Shown: piece by piece, positions 18,571 through 33,600 of the stretch
Layout: each line of letters starts with the position of its first letter
How positions within the stretch are numbered: position 1 is the stretch's first letter
Origin: Eledone cirrhosa
Lineage: Eukaryota; Mollusca; Cephalopoda; Octopoda; Eledonidae
Direction: 5' to 3'
DNA: 64,000 nucleotides
Assembly: GCA_964016885.1 (NCBI GenBank)
Contig: OZ024742.1
Location: forward strand, 358,203,087 to 358,267,086
Notes under the pieces: model-generated
Told to the model about the DNA's origin: nothing
The model's database searches: none
Seen by the model: only the letters and a program-made list of their open reading frames with translations
Position numbers and translations under genes: made by a program

Positions 18571-21500
18571 TATAATACTACAAATGACACCTTGATCTGA
18601 CTCACAACTCTTGACTTGCCTCTCTAACTATTGTGTAATGTTGTAAATGATACCTTGATCTGGCTCATCAGTCTTGACTTGCATCTCTAACTATTGTGTA
18701 AAGCTGCAAATGATACCTTGATCTGACTCACCAGTCTTGAGTTGCCTTTCCAGTTATTGTGTAATGTTGCAAATGATACCTTGATCTGACTCACCAATCT
18801 TGACTTGCTTCTCTAACTATTGTGTAATGCTACAAATGATACCTTGATCTGACAGACCAGTCTTGACTTGCCTCTCTAACTATTGTGTAATGTTGTAAAT
18901 GATGTCTTGATCTGACACACCAGTCTTGACTTGCCTCTCTAACTATTGTGTAATGTTGTAAATGATACCTTGATCTGACTCACCAATCTTGACATGCCTC
19001 TCTAACTATTGTGTAATGTTGTAAATGATACCTTGATCTGACTCACCAGTCTTGTCTTGCCTCTCTAACTATTGTGTTATGCTGCAAATGATACCTTGAT
19101 CTGACTCACCAGTCTTGACTTGCCTCTCTAACTATTGTGGAATACTGAAAATAATACCTTCATCTGACACACCAGTCTTGGCTTGCCACTCTAACTATTG
19201 TGTGATGTTGTAAATGATACCTTGATCTGAATCACCAGTCTTGACTTGGCTCTCTAACTATTGTGAAATGTTCTGACTCACAAGTCTTGACTTGCCTCGC
19301 TAACTATTGTGTAATGCTGCAAATGATACCATGATTTGACTCACCATTCTTGTCTTGCCTCTCTAAATATTGTGTAATGCTGCAAATGATACCTTGATCT
19401 GACAGACCAGTCTTGACTTGCCTCTCTAACTATTGTGTAATGCTGCAAATGATATGTTGATCTGACTCACCAGTCTAGACTTGCCTCTCTAACTATTGTG
19501 TAAAGTTGTAAATGATACCTTTATCTGACTCACCGGTCTAGACTTGCCCCTCTAACTATTGTGTAATGTTGTAAATGATAACTTGATGTGACTCACCAGT
19601 CTTGACTTGCCTCTCTAACTATTGTGGAATGTTATAAATGATACCTTGATCTGACTGACCAGTCTTGACTTGCATCTCTAACTATTGTGTAATGCTGCAA
19701 ATGATGCCTTCATCTGACTCACCAGTCTTGACTTGCCTCTCTAACTATTGTGTAATGCTGAAAATGATACCTTCATCTGACTCACCAGTCTTGACTTGCC
19801 TCTCTAACTATTGTTTAATGTTGTAAATGATAACTTGATGTGACTCACCAGTCTCGACTTGCCTCTCTAACTATTGTGGAATGTTATAAATGATACCTTG
19901 ATCTGACTGACCAGTCTTGACTTGCCTCTCTAACTATTGTGTAATGCTGCAAATGATACCTTGATCTGACTCACCAGTCTCGACTTGCCTCTCTAAATAT
20001 TGTGTAATGCTGTAAATGATACCTTGATCTGACTCACCAGTCTTGACTTGCCTCTCTAACTATTGTGTAATGCTGCAAATGATACCTTGATCTGACTCAC
20101 CAGTCTTGACTTGCCTCTCTAACTATTGTGTAATGTTGTAAATGATACCTTTATCTGACTCACCAGTCTTGACTTGCCTTTCTAACTATTGTGTAATGCT
20201 GTAAATGATACCTTAATATGAATCACCGGTCTTGACTTGCCTCTCTAACTATTGTGTAATGTTGTAAATGATACTTTTATCTGACACACCGGTCTAGACT
20301 TGCCTCGCTAGCTATTGCGTGATGTTGTAAATGATAACTTGATCTGACTCACCAGTCTTGACTTGCCTCTCTAACTATTGTGTAATGCTGCACATGATAT
20401 GTTGATCTGACTCACCAGTCTTGACTTGCCTCTCTAACAATGGTGTAATGTTGTAAATGATACCTTGATCTGACTCACCAGTCTTGACTTGCCTCTCTAA
20501 CTATTGTGTAATGCTGCAAATGATACCTTGATATGACTCACCAGTCTTGACTTGGCTCTCTAACTATTGTGTAATGTTGTAAATGATACCTTGATTTGAC
20601 TCACCAGTCTTGTCTTGCCTCTCTAAATATTGTGTAATGCTGCAAATGATACCTTGATCTGACTCATCAGTCTTGTCTTGCCTCTCTAAATATTGTGTAA
20701 TGCTGCAAATGATACCTTGATCTGACTCACCAGTCTTGACTTGCCTTTCTAACTATTGTGTAATGCTGTAAATGATACCTTGATCTGACTCACCAGTCTA
20801 GACTAGCCTCTCTAACTATTGAGTAATGTTATAAATGATACCTTGATCTGACTCACCAATCTTGACTTGCCTCTCTAACTATCGTGTAATGCTGCAAATG
20901 ATATGTTGATCTGACTCACCAGTCTTGACTTGCCTCTCTAACTATTGTGTAATGCTGCAAATGATAACTGATCTGACTCACCAGTCTTGACTTGCCTTTC
21001 TAACTATTGTGTAATGTTTTAAATGATACCTTGATCTGACTCACCAATCTTGACTTGCTTCTTTAACTATTGTGTAATGCTGCAAATGATAGCTTTATCT
21101 GACTCACCAGTCTTGAGTTGCCTCTCTAACTATTGTGTAATGCTGCAAATGATACCTTGATCTGACTCACCAGTCTTGACTTGCCTTTCTAACTATTGTG
21201 TAATGCTGCACATGATAGGTTGATCTGACTCAGCAGTCTTGACTTGCCTCTCTAACTATTGTGTAATGTTGTAAATGATACTTTTATCTGACACACCGGT
21301 CTAGATTTGCCTCTCTAGCTATTGCGTGATGTTGTAAATGATACCTTGATCTGACTCACCAGTCTTGACTTGCCTCTCTAACTATCGTGTAATGCTGCAC
21401 ATGATATGTTGATCTGACTCACCAGTCTAGATTTGCGTCTCTAACTATTGTGTAAAGTTGTAAATGATACCTTTATCAGACTGACCGGTCTAGACTTGCC

Positions 21501-23490
21501 TCTCTAGCTATTGCGTGATATTGTAAATGATAACTTGATGTGACTCACCAGTCTTTACTTGCCACTCTAACTATTGTGTAATGTTGTAATTGATACCTTG
21601 ATCTGAATCTCCAGTCTTGACTTGGCTCTCTAACTATTGTGCAATATTGTAAATGATACCTTGATTTGACTCACCAGTCTTGTCTTGCCTCTCTAAATAT
21701 TGTGTAATGCTGCAAACGATACCTTGATCTGACTCACCAGTCTTGACTTGCCTTTCTAACTATTGTGTAATGCTGTAAATGATACCTTGATCTGACTCAC
21801 CAGCCTAGACTAGCCTCTCTAACTATTGAGTAATGTTATAAATGATACCTTGATCTGACTCACCAATCTTGACTTGCCTCTCTAACTATTGTGTAATGCT
21901 GCACATGATATGTTGATCTGACTCACCAGTCTTGACTTGCCTCTCTAACTATTGTGTAATGCTGCAAATGATACTTGATCTGACTCACCAGTCTTGACTT
22001 GTCTTTCTAACTATTGTGTAATGTTTTAAATGATACCTTGATCTGACTCACCAATCTTGACTTGCCTCTCTAACTATCGTGTAATGCTGCAAATGATATG
22101 TTGATCTGACTCACCAGTCTTGACTTGCCTCTCTAACTATTGTGTAATGCTGCAAATGATAATTGATCTGACTCACCAGTCTTGACTTGCCTTTCTAACT
22201 ATTGTGTAATGTTTTAAATGATACCTTGATCTGACTCACCAATCTTGACATGCTTCTCTAACTATTGTGTAATGCTGCAAATGATAGCTTTATCTGACTC
22301 ACCAGTCTTGAGTTGCCTCTCTAACTATTGTGTAATGCTGCAAATGATACCTTGATCTGACTCACCAGTCTTGACTTGCCTTTCTAACTATTGTGTAATG
22401 CTGCACATGATAGGTTGATCTGACTCAGCAGTCTTGACTTGCCTCTCTAACTATTGTGTAATGTTGTAAATGATACTTTTATCTGACACACCGGTCTAGA
22501 CTTGCCTCTCTAGCTATTGCGTGATGTTGTAAATGATAACTTGATCTGACTCACCAGTCTTGACTTGCCTCTCTAACTATCGCGTAATGCTGCACATGAT
22601 ATGTTGATCTGACTCACCAGTCTAGATTTGCGTCTCTAACTATTGTGTAAAGTTGTAAATGATACCTTTATCTGACTCACCAGTCTTGACTTGCCTCTCT
22701 AACTATTGTGTAATGCTGAAAATGATACCTTAATCTGGCTCACCAGTCTTGACTTGCCTCTCTAACTATTGTTTAATGTTGTAAATGATACCTTTATCTG
22801 ACTCACCAGTCTTGTCTTGCCTCTCTAACTATTGTGTAATGCTGCAAATGATACCTTAATCTGACTCACCAGTCTTGACTTGCCTCTCTAACTATTGTGT
22901 AATGCTGAAAATGATACCTTCATCTGACACACCAGTTTGACCTGCCTCTCTAACTATTGTGTAATGCTGTAAATGATACCTTGATCTGACTCACCAGTCT
23001 AGACTTGGCTCTCTAGCTATTGCGTAATGTTGTAAATGATGACTTGATCTGACTCACCAGTTTTGACTTGCCTCTTTAACTATTGTGTAATGTTATAAAT
23101 GATACCTTGATCTGACTCACCAGTCTTGACTTGCCTCTCTAACTATTGTGTAATGTTGTAAATGATACCTTTATCTGACTCACCAGTCTTGACTTGCCTT
23201 TCTAACTATTGAGTAATGCTGTAAATGATACCTTAATATGACTCACCAGTCTTGACTTGCCTCTCTAACTATGGTGTAATGTTGTAAATGATACCTTGAT
23301 CTGACTCACCAGTCTTGACTTGCCACTCTCACTATTGTGTAATGCTGCAAATGATACCTTGATCTGACTCATCAGTCTTGTCTTGCCTCTCTAACTATTG
23401 TCTAATGCTGCAAATGATACCTTGATTTGACTCACCTGTCTTGACTTGCCTCTCGAACTATTGTGTAATGTTGTAAATGATACCTTGATC

Positions 23491-26400
23491 TGACTAATCC
23501 AGCCTTGACTTGCCTCTCTAACTATTGTGTAATGTTGTAAATGATATCTTGATCTGAGTCACCAGTCTTGACTTGCCTCTCTAACTATTGTGTAATGCTG
23601 TAAATGATACCTTAATATAACTCACCAGTCTTGACTTGCCTCTTTAACTATGGTGTAATGTGGTAAATGATACCTTGATCTGACTCAACAGTCTTGACTT
23701 GCCTCTCTAACTATTGTGTAATGCTGCAAATGATACCTTGATATGACTAACCAGTCTGGAGTTGCCAGTCTAAACATTGTGTAATGCTGCAAATGATACC
23801 TTGATCTGACTCACCAGTCTTGACTTGCCTCTGTAACTATTGTGTAATGTTGTAAATTTTACCTTGATCTGACTCACCAGTCTTGACTTGCCTCTCTAAC
23901 TATTGTGTAATGCTGTAAATGATACCTTGATCTGACTCACCGGTCTAGACTTGCCTCTCTAACTTTTATGGAATGTTGTAAATGATACCTTGATGAGACT
24001 CACCAGTCTTGACTTGCCTCTCTAACTATTGTGGAATGTTGTAAATGATACCTTGATCTGACTCACCAGTCTTGTCTTGCCTCTCTAACTATTGTGTTAT
24101 GCTGCAAATGATACCTTGATCTGACTCACCAGCCTTGACTTGCCTCTCTAACTATTGTGTAATGCTGCAAATGATACCTTGATTTGACTCACCAGTCTTG
24201 ACTTGCCTCTCGAACTATTGTGTAATGTTGTAAATGATACCTTGATCTGACTAATCCAGCCTTGACTTGCCTCTCTAACTATTGTGTAATGTTGTAAATG
24301 ATATCTTGATCTGACTCACCAGTCTTGACTTGCCTCTCTAACTATTGTGTAATGTTGTAAATGATACCTTTATCTGAGTCACCAGTCTTGACTTGCCTCT
24401 CTAACTATTGTGTAATGCTGTAAATGATACCTTAATATGACTCACCAGTCTTGACTTGCCTCTCTAACTATGGTGTAATGTTGTAAATTATACCATGATC
24501 TGACTTACCAGTCTTGACTTGCATCTTTAACTATGGTGTAATGTTGTAAATGATACCTTGATCTGACTCATCAGTTTTGACTTGCCTCTCTAACTATTGT
24601 GTAATGTTATAAATGATACCTTGATCTGACTCACCAGTCTTGACTTGCCTCTCGAACTATTGTGTAATGTTGTAAATGATACCTTGATCTGACTCACCAG
24701 TCTTGACTTGCCTCTCTAACTATTGTGTAATGCTGTAAATGATACCTTAATATGACTCACCAGTCTTGACTTGCCTCTCTAACTATTGTGTAATGTTGTA
24801 AATGATACCTTTATCTGACTCACCAGTCTTGACTTGCCTTTCTAACTATTGTGTAATGTTGTAAATGATACCTTAATATGACTCACCAGTCTTGACTTGC
24901 CTCTCTAACAATGGTGTAATGTTGTAAATGATACCTTGATCTGACTCACCAGTCTTGACTTGCCTCTCTAACTATTGTGTAATGCTGCAAATGATACCTT
25001 GATATGACTCACCAGTCTTGACTTGCCACTCTAACTATTGTGTAATGTTGTAATTGATACCTTGATCTGAATCACCAGTCTTGACTTGGCTCTCTAACTA
25101 TTGTGTAATGTTGTAAATGATACCTTGATTTGACTCACCACTCTTGTCTTGCCTCTCTAAATATTGTGTAATGCTGCAAATGATACCTTGATCTGACTCA
25201 CCAGTCTTGTCTTGCCTCTCTAAATATTGTGTAATGCTGCAAATGATACCTTGATCTGACTCACCAGTCTTGACTTGCCTTTCTAACTATTGTGTAATGC
25301 TGCAAATGATACTTGATCTGACTCACCAGTCTAGACTAGCCTCGCTAACTATTGTGTAATGTTATAAATGATACCTTGATCTGACTCACCAATCTTGACT
25401 TGCCTCTCTAACTATTGTGTAATGCTGCACATGATATGTTGATCTGACTCACCAGTCTTGACTTGCCTCTCTAACTATTGTGTAATGCTGCAAATGATAC
25501 TTGATCTGACTCACCAGTCTTGACATGTCTTTCTAACTATTGTGTAATGTTTTAAATGATACCTTGATCTGACTCACCAATCTTGACTTGCCTCTCTAAC
25601 TATTGTGTAATGCTGCAAATGATATGTTGATCTGACTCACCAGTCTTGACTTGCCTCTCTAACTATTGTGTAATGCTGCAAATGTTAATTGATCTGACTC
25701 ACCAGTCTTGACTTGCCTCTCTAACTATTGTGTAATGTTTTAAATGATACCTTGATCTGACTCACCAATCTTGACTTGCTTCTCTAACTATTGTGTAATG
25801 CTGCAAATGATAGCTTTATCTGACTCACCAGTCTTGAGTTGCCTCTCTAACTATTGTGTAATGCTGCAAATGATACCTTGATCTGACTCACCAGTCTTGA
25901 CTTGCCTTTCCAACTATTGTGTAATGCTGCACATGATAGGTTGATCTGACTCTGCAGTCTTGACTTGCCTCTCTAACTATTGTGTAATGTTGTAAATGAT
26001 ACTTTTATCTGACACACCGGTCTAGACTTGCCTCTCTAGCTATTGCGTGATGTTGTAAATGATAACTTGATCTGACTCACCAGTCTTGACTTGCCTCTCT
26101 AACTATCGTATAATGCTGCACATGATATGTTGATCTGACTCACCAGTCTAGACTTGCGTCTCTAACTATTGTGTAAAGTTGTAAATGATACCTTTATCAG
26201 ACTCACCGGTCTAGACTTGCCTCTCTAGCTATTGCATGATATTGTAAATGATAACTTGATGTGACTCACCAGTCTTGACATGCCTCTCTAACTATTGTGG
26301 AATGTTATAAATGATACCTTGATCTGACTCACCAGTCTTGACTTGCATCTCTAACTATTGTGTAATGCTGCAAATGATACCTTCATCTGACTCACCAGTC

Positions 26401-29400
26401 TTGACTTGCCTCTCTAACTATTGTGTAATGCTGAAAATGATATCTTAATCTGACTCACCAGTCTTGACTTGCCTCTCTAACTATTGTTTAATGTTGTAAA
26501 TGATACCTTTATCTGACTCACCAGTCTTGTCTTGCCTCTCTAACTATTGTGTAATGCTGCAAATGATACCTTCATCTGACTCACCAGTTTGACCTGCCTC
26601 TCTAACTATTGTGTAATGCTGTAAATGATACCTTGATCTGACTCACCAGTCTAGACTTGGCTCTCTAGCTATTGCGTAATGTTGTAAATGATGACTTGAT
26701 CTGACTCACCAGTTTTGACTTGCCTCTCTAACTATTGTGTAATGTTATAAATGATACCTTGATCTGACTCACCAGTCATGTCTTGCCTCTCTAACTATTG
26801 TGGAATGTTGTAAATGATACCATGATCTGACTCACCAGTCTTGACTTGCCTCTCTAACTATTGTGGAATGTTGTAAATGATAACTTGATCTGACTCACCA
26901 GTCTTGTCTTGCCTCTCTAAATATTGTGTTATGCTGCAAATGATACCTTGATCTGACTCACCAGCCTTGACTTGCCTCTCTAACTATTGAGTAATGCTGC
27001 AAATGATACCTTGATCTGACTCATCAGTCTGGTCTTGCCTCTCTAACTATTGTGTAATGCTGCAAATGATACCTTGATTTGACTCACCAGTCTTGACTTA
27101 CCTCTCGAACTATTGTGTAATGTTGTAAATGATACCTTGATCTGACTAATCCAGCCTTGACTTGCCTCTCTAACTATTGTGTAATGTTGTAAATGATACC
27201 TTGATCTGACTCACCAGTCTTGACTTGCCTCTCTAACTATTGTGTAATGTTGTAAATGATACCTTTATCTGAGTCACCAGTCTTGACTTGCCTCTCTAAC
27301 TATTGTGTAATGCTGTAAATGATACCTTAATATGACTCACCAGTCTTGACTTGCATCTTTAACTATGGTGTAATGTTGTAAATGATACCTTTATCTGACT
27401 CAACAGTCTTGACTTGCCTCTCTAACTATTGTGTAATGCTGCAAATGATGCCTTGATATGACTCACCAGTCTTGAGTTGCCAGTCTAAATATTGTGTAAT
27501 GCTGCAAATGATACCTTGATCTGACTCACCAGTCTTGACTTGCCTCTCTAACTATTGTGTAATGTTGTAAATTTTACCTTGATCTGACTCACCAGTCTTG
27601 ACTTGCCTCTCTAACTATCGTGTAATGTTAGAAATGATACCTTGATCTGACTCACCAGTCTTGTCTTGCCTCTCTAACTATTGTGTAATGCTGCAAATCA
27701 TACTTGATCTGACTCACCAGTCTCGACTTTCCTCTCTAACTATTGTGTAATGCTGCAAATGATACCTTGATCTGACTCACCGGTCTAGACATGCCTTTCT
27801 AACTATTGTGTAATGTTTTAAATGATACCTTGATCTGACTCACCAATCTTGACTTGCCTCTCTAACTATTCTAGAATGCTGCAAATGATAACTTGATCTG
27901 ACTCACCAGTCTTGACTTGCCTCTCGAACTATTGTGTAATGTTGTAAATGATACCTTGATCTGATTAATCCAGCCTTGACTTGCCTCTCTAACTATGGTG
28001 TAATGTTGTAAATGATACCTTAATATGACTCACCAGTCTTGACTTGCATCTTTAACTATGGTGTAATGTTGTAAATGATACCTTTATCTGACTCAACAGT
28101 CTTGACTTGCCTCTCTAACTATTGTGTTATGCTGCAAATGATACCTTCATCTGACTCACCAGTCTTGTCTTGCCTCTCTAACTATTGTGTAATGCTGCAA
28201 ATGATACCTTGATCTGACTCACCAGTCTTGACTTGCCTCTCTAACTATTGTGTAATGCTGTAAATGATACCTTGATCTGACTCACCAGTCTAGACTTAGC
28301 TCTCTTGCTATTGCGTAATGTTGTAAATGATGACTTGATCTGACTCACCAGTCTTGACTTGCCTCTCTCACTATTGTGTAATGCTGCAAATGATACCTTG
28401 ATCTGACTCATCAGTCTTGTCTTGCCTCTCTAACTATTGTGTAATGTTGTAAATGATACCTTTATCTGAGTCACCAGTCTTGACTTGCCTCTCTAACTAT
28501 TGTGTAATGCTGTAAATGATACCTTAATATAACTCACCAGTCTTGACTTGCCTCTTTAACTATGGTGTAATGTTGTAAATGATACCTTTATCTGACTCAA
28601 CAGTCTTGACTTGCCTCTCTAACTATTGTGTAATGCTGCAAATGATACCTTGATATGACTAACCAGTCTTGAGTTGCCTCTGTAACTATTGTGTAATGTT
28701 GTAAATTTTACCTTGATCTGACTCACCAGTCTTGACTTGCCTCTCTAACTATTGTGTAATGCTGTAAATGATACCTTGATCTGACTCACCGGTCTAGACT
28801 TGCCTCTCTAACTATTGTGGAATGTTGTAAATGATACCTTGATCTGACTCACCAGTCTTGACTTGCCTCTCGAACTATTGTGTAATGTTGTAAATGATAC
28901 CTTGATCTGACTAATCCAGCCTTGACTTGCCTCTCTAACTATTGTGTAATGTTGTAAATGATACCTTGATCTGACTCACCAGTCTTGACTTGCCTCTCTA
29001 ACTATTGTGTAATGTTGTAAATGATACCTTTATCTGAGTCACCAGTCTTGACTTGCCTCTCTAACTATTGTGTAATGCTGTAAATGATACCTTAATATAA
29101 CTCACCAGTCTTGACTTGCCTCTTTAACTATGGTGTAATGTTGTAAATGATACCTTAATATGACTCACCAGTCTTGACTTGCATCTTTAACTATGGTGTA
29201 ATGTTGTAAATGATACCTTTATCTGACACAACAGTCTTGACTTGCCTCTCTAACTATTGTGTAATGCTGCAAATGATGCCTTGATATGACTCACCAGTCT
29301 TGAGTTGCCAGTCTAAATATTGTGTAATGCTGCAAATGATACCTTGATCTGACTCACCAGTCTTGACTTGCCTCTCTAACTATTGTGTAATGTTGTAAAT

Positions 29401-30650
29401 TTTACCATGATCTGACTCACCAGTCTTTACTTGCCTCTCTAACTATCGTGTAATGTTAGAAATGATACCTTGATCTGACTCACCAGTCTTGTCTTGCCCC
29501 TCTAACTATTGTGTAATGCTGCAAATCATACTTGATCTGACTCACCAGTCTCGACTTGCCTTTCTAACTATTGTGTAATGTTTGAAATGATACCTTGATC
29601 TGACTCACCAATCTTGACTTGCCTCTCTAACTATTGTAGAATGCTGAAAATGATACCTTCATCTGATTCACCAGTTTTGACTTGCCTCTCTAACTATTGT
29701 GTAATGCTGCAAATGATAACTTGATCTGACTCACCAGTCTTGACTTGCCTCTCGAACTATTGTGTAATGTTGTAAATGATACCTTGATCTGACTAATCCA
29801 GCCTTCCCTTGCCTCTCTAACTATTGTGTAATGTTGTAAATGATACCTTGATCTGACTCACCAGTCTTGACTTGCCTCTCTAACTATTGTGTAATGTTGT
29901 AAATGATACCTTTATCTGAGTCACCAGTCTTGACTTGCCTCTTTAACTATGGTGTAATGTTGTAAATGATACCTTAATATGACTCACCAGTCTTGACTTG
30001 CATCTTTAACTATGGTGTAATGTTGTAAATGATACCTTTATCTGACTCAACAGTCTTGACTTGCCTCTCTGACTATTGTGTTATGCTGCAAATGATGCCT
30101 TGATATGACTCACCAGTCTTGAGTTGCCAGTCTAAATATTGTGTAATGCTGCAAATGATACCTTGATCTGACTCACCAGTCTTGACTTGCCTCTCTAACT
30201 ATTGTGTAATGTTGTAAATTTTACCTTGATCTGACTCACCAGTCTTGACTTGCCTCTCTAACTATCGTGTAATGTTAGAAATGATACCTTGATCTGACTC
30301 ACCAGTCTTGTCTTGCCTCTCTAACTATTGTGTAATGCTGCAAATCATACTTGATCTGACTCACCTGTCTCGACTTGCCTTTCTAACTATTGTGTAATGT
30401 TTTAAATGATACCTTGATCTGACTCACCAATCTTAACTTGCTTCTCTAACTATTGTGTAATGCTGCAAATGATAGCTTTATCTGACTCACCAGTCTTGAG
30501 TTGCCTCTCTAACTATTGTGTAAGGCTGCAAATGATACCTTGATCTGACTCACCAGTCTTGTCTTGCCTCTCTAACTATTGTAGAATGCTGAAAATGATA
30601 CCTTCATCTGATTCACCAGTCTTGACTTGCCTCTCTAACTATTGTGTAAT
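23491..30650 (+). repeat. Satellite sub-region marked by 64-bp units with ctaatccagcc
   Basis: A one-base-longer unit carrying tgactaatccagccttg occurs at 23491, 24248, 27142, 28908 and 29790, with a mutated form (tgattaatcc) at about 27963. Spacings are 757, 2894, 1766 and 882 bases, all close to whole numbers of units (12, about 46, 28 and 14). The following run of units is largely the same each time with one or more units gained or lost, which shows block duplication followed by unit loss. Confidence 0.75.
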
Positions 30651-33600
30651 GTTGTAAATGATACCTTTATCTGAGTCACCAGTCTTGACTTGCCTCTCTA
30701 ACTATTGTGTAATGCTGGAAATGATACCTTGATCTGACTCACCAGTCTTGGCCTGTCTCTCTAACTATTGTGTAATGCTGTAAATGATACCTTGATCTGA
30801 CTCACCAGTCTAGACTTGCCTCTCCAGCTATTGCGTAATGTTGTAAATGATGACTTGATCTGACTCACCAGTCTTGACTTGCCTCTCTAACTATTGTGTA
30901 ATGCTGTAAATGATACCTTAATATGACTCACCTGTCTTGACTTGCCTCTCTAACTATGGTGTAATGATGTAAATGATACCTTGATCTGACTCACCAGTCT
31001 TGACTTTCCTCTCTAACTATTGTGTAATGCTGCAAATGATACCTTGATCTGACATATCAGTCTTGTCTTGCCTCTCTAACTATTGTGTAATGCTGCAAAT
31101 GATACCTTGATTTGACTCACCAGTCTTGACTTGCCTCTCTAACTATTGTGTAATGTTGTAAATGATACCTTTAAAAGACTCAGCAGTCTTGACTTGCCTC
31201 TCTAAATATTGTGTAATGTTGTAAATGATACCTTGATCTGATTCACCAGTCTTGAGTTGCCAGTCTAAATATTGTGTAATGCTGCAAATGATACCTTGAT
31301 CTGACTCACCAGTCTTGACTTTGCTCTCTAACTATTGTGTAATGTTGTAAATTTTATCTTGATCTGACTCACCAGTCTTGACATGCCTCTCTAACTATTG
31401 TGTAATGTTGTAAATGATATCTTGATCTGACTCACCAGTCTTGACTTGCCTCTCTAACTATTGTGTAATGTTGTAAATGATACCGTTATCTGAGTCACCA
31501 GTCTTGACTTGCCTCTCTAACTATTGTGTAATGCTGTAAATGATACCTTAATATTACTCACCAGTCATGACATGCCTCTCTAACTATGGTGTAATGTTGT
31601 AAATGATACCTTGATCTGACTAACCAGTCTTGACTTGCCTCTCTAACTATTGTGTAATGTTGTAAATGATACCTTGATCTGACTCACCAGTCCTGACTTT
31701 CCTCTCTAACTATTGTGTAATGTTGTAAATGATACCTTCATCTGACTCACCAGTCTTGACTTTCCTCTATAACTATTGTGTAATGCTGCAAATGATAACT
31801 TGATCTGTCTCATCAGTCTTGTCTTGCCTCTCGAACTATTGTGTAATGTTGAAAATTATACCTTGATCTGACTCACCAGTCTTGACTTGTCTCTCTAACT
31901 ATTGTGTAATGTTGTAAATGCTACCTTTATTTGAGTCACCAGTCTTGACTTTCCTCTCTAACTATTGTGTAATGCTGCAAATGATACCTTGATTTGACTC
32001 ACCAGATTTGACATGCTTCTCTAACTATTGTGTAATGCTGCAAATGATACCTTGATCTGACTCACCAGTCTTGACTTTCCTCTCTAACTATTGTGTAGTG
32101 CTGCAAATGATACCTTGATCTGACATAGCAGTCTTGTCTTGCTCTCTAACTATTGTGTAATGCTGCAAATGATACCTTGATTTGACTCACCAGTCTTGAT
32201 TTGCCTCTCAAAATATTGTGTAATGTTGTAAATGATACCTTGATCTGACCCACCAGTCTTGACTTGCCTCTCTAACTATTGTGTAATGCTGCAAATGATA
32301 CCTTGATCTGACTCACCAGTCTTGTCTTGCCTCTCTAACTATTGTATTATGCTGCAAATGATACCTTTATCTGAGTCACCAGTCTTGACGTGCCTCTCTA
32401 ACTATTGTGTAATGCTGTAAATGATACCTTAATATGACTCACCTGTCATGACTTGCCTCTCTAACTATGGTGTAATGTTGTAAATGATACCTTGATCTGA
32501 CTAACCAGTCTTGACTTGCCTCTCTAACTATTGTGTAATGTTGTAAATGATACCTTGATCTGACTCACCAGTCTTGACTTTCCTCTCTAACTATTGTGTA
32601 CTGCTGCAAATGATACCTTGATCTGACTCATCAGTCTTGTCTTGCCTCTCTAACTATTGTGTAATGCTGCAAATGATACCTTGATTTGACTCACCAGACT
32701 TGACTTGCCTCTCTAACTATGATGTAATGCTGCAAATTATACCTTGATCTAACTCACCAGTCTTGTCTTGCCTCTCTAACTATTGTGTAATGCTGCAAAT
32801 GATACCTGGATTTGACTCACCAGTCTTGACTTGCCTCTCTAACTATTGTGAAATGTTGTAAATGATATCTTGATCTGACTCACCAGTCTTGATTTGCCTC
32901 GCTAACTATTGTGTAATGGTGCAAATGATACCATGATCTGACTTACCAGTCTTGACTTGCCTCTCTAACTATGGTATAATGTTGTAAATGATACCTTTAA
33001 AAGACTCAGCAGTCTTGACTTGCCTCTCTAAATATTGTGTAATGTTGTAAATGATACCTTGATCTGATTCACCAGTCTTGAGTTGCCAGTCTAAATATTG
33101 TGTAATGCTGCAAATGATACCTTGATCTGACTCACCAGTCTTGACTTTGCTCTCTAAATATTGTGTAATGTTGTAAATTTTATCTTGATCTGACTCACCA
33201 GTCTTGACTTGCCTCTCTAACTATTGTGTAATGTTGTAAATGATATCTTGATCTGACTCACCAGTCTTGACTTGCCTCTCTAACTATTGTGTAATGTTGT
33301 AAATGATACCTTTATCTGAGTCAGCAGTCTTGACTTGCCTCTCTAACTATTGTGTAATGCTGCAAATGATACCTTGATTTGACTCACCAGACTTGACTTG
33401 CCTCTCTAACTATGATGTAATTCTGCAAATTATACCTTGATCTAACTCACCACTCTTGTCTTGCCTCTCTAACTATTGTGTAATGTTGTAAATGATACCT
33501 TGATCTGACTCACCAGTCTTGACTTGCCTCTCTAACTATTGTGTAATGTTGTAAATGATACCTTGATCTGACTCACCAGTCTTGACTTTCCTCTCTAACT

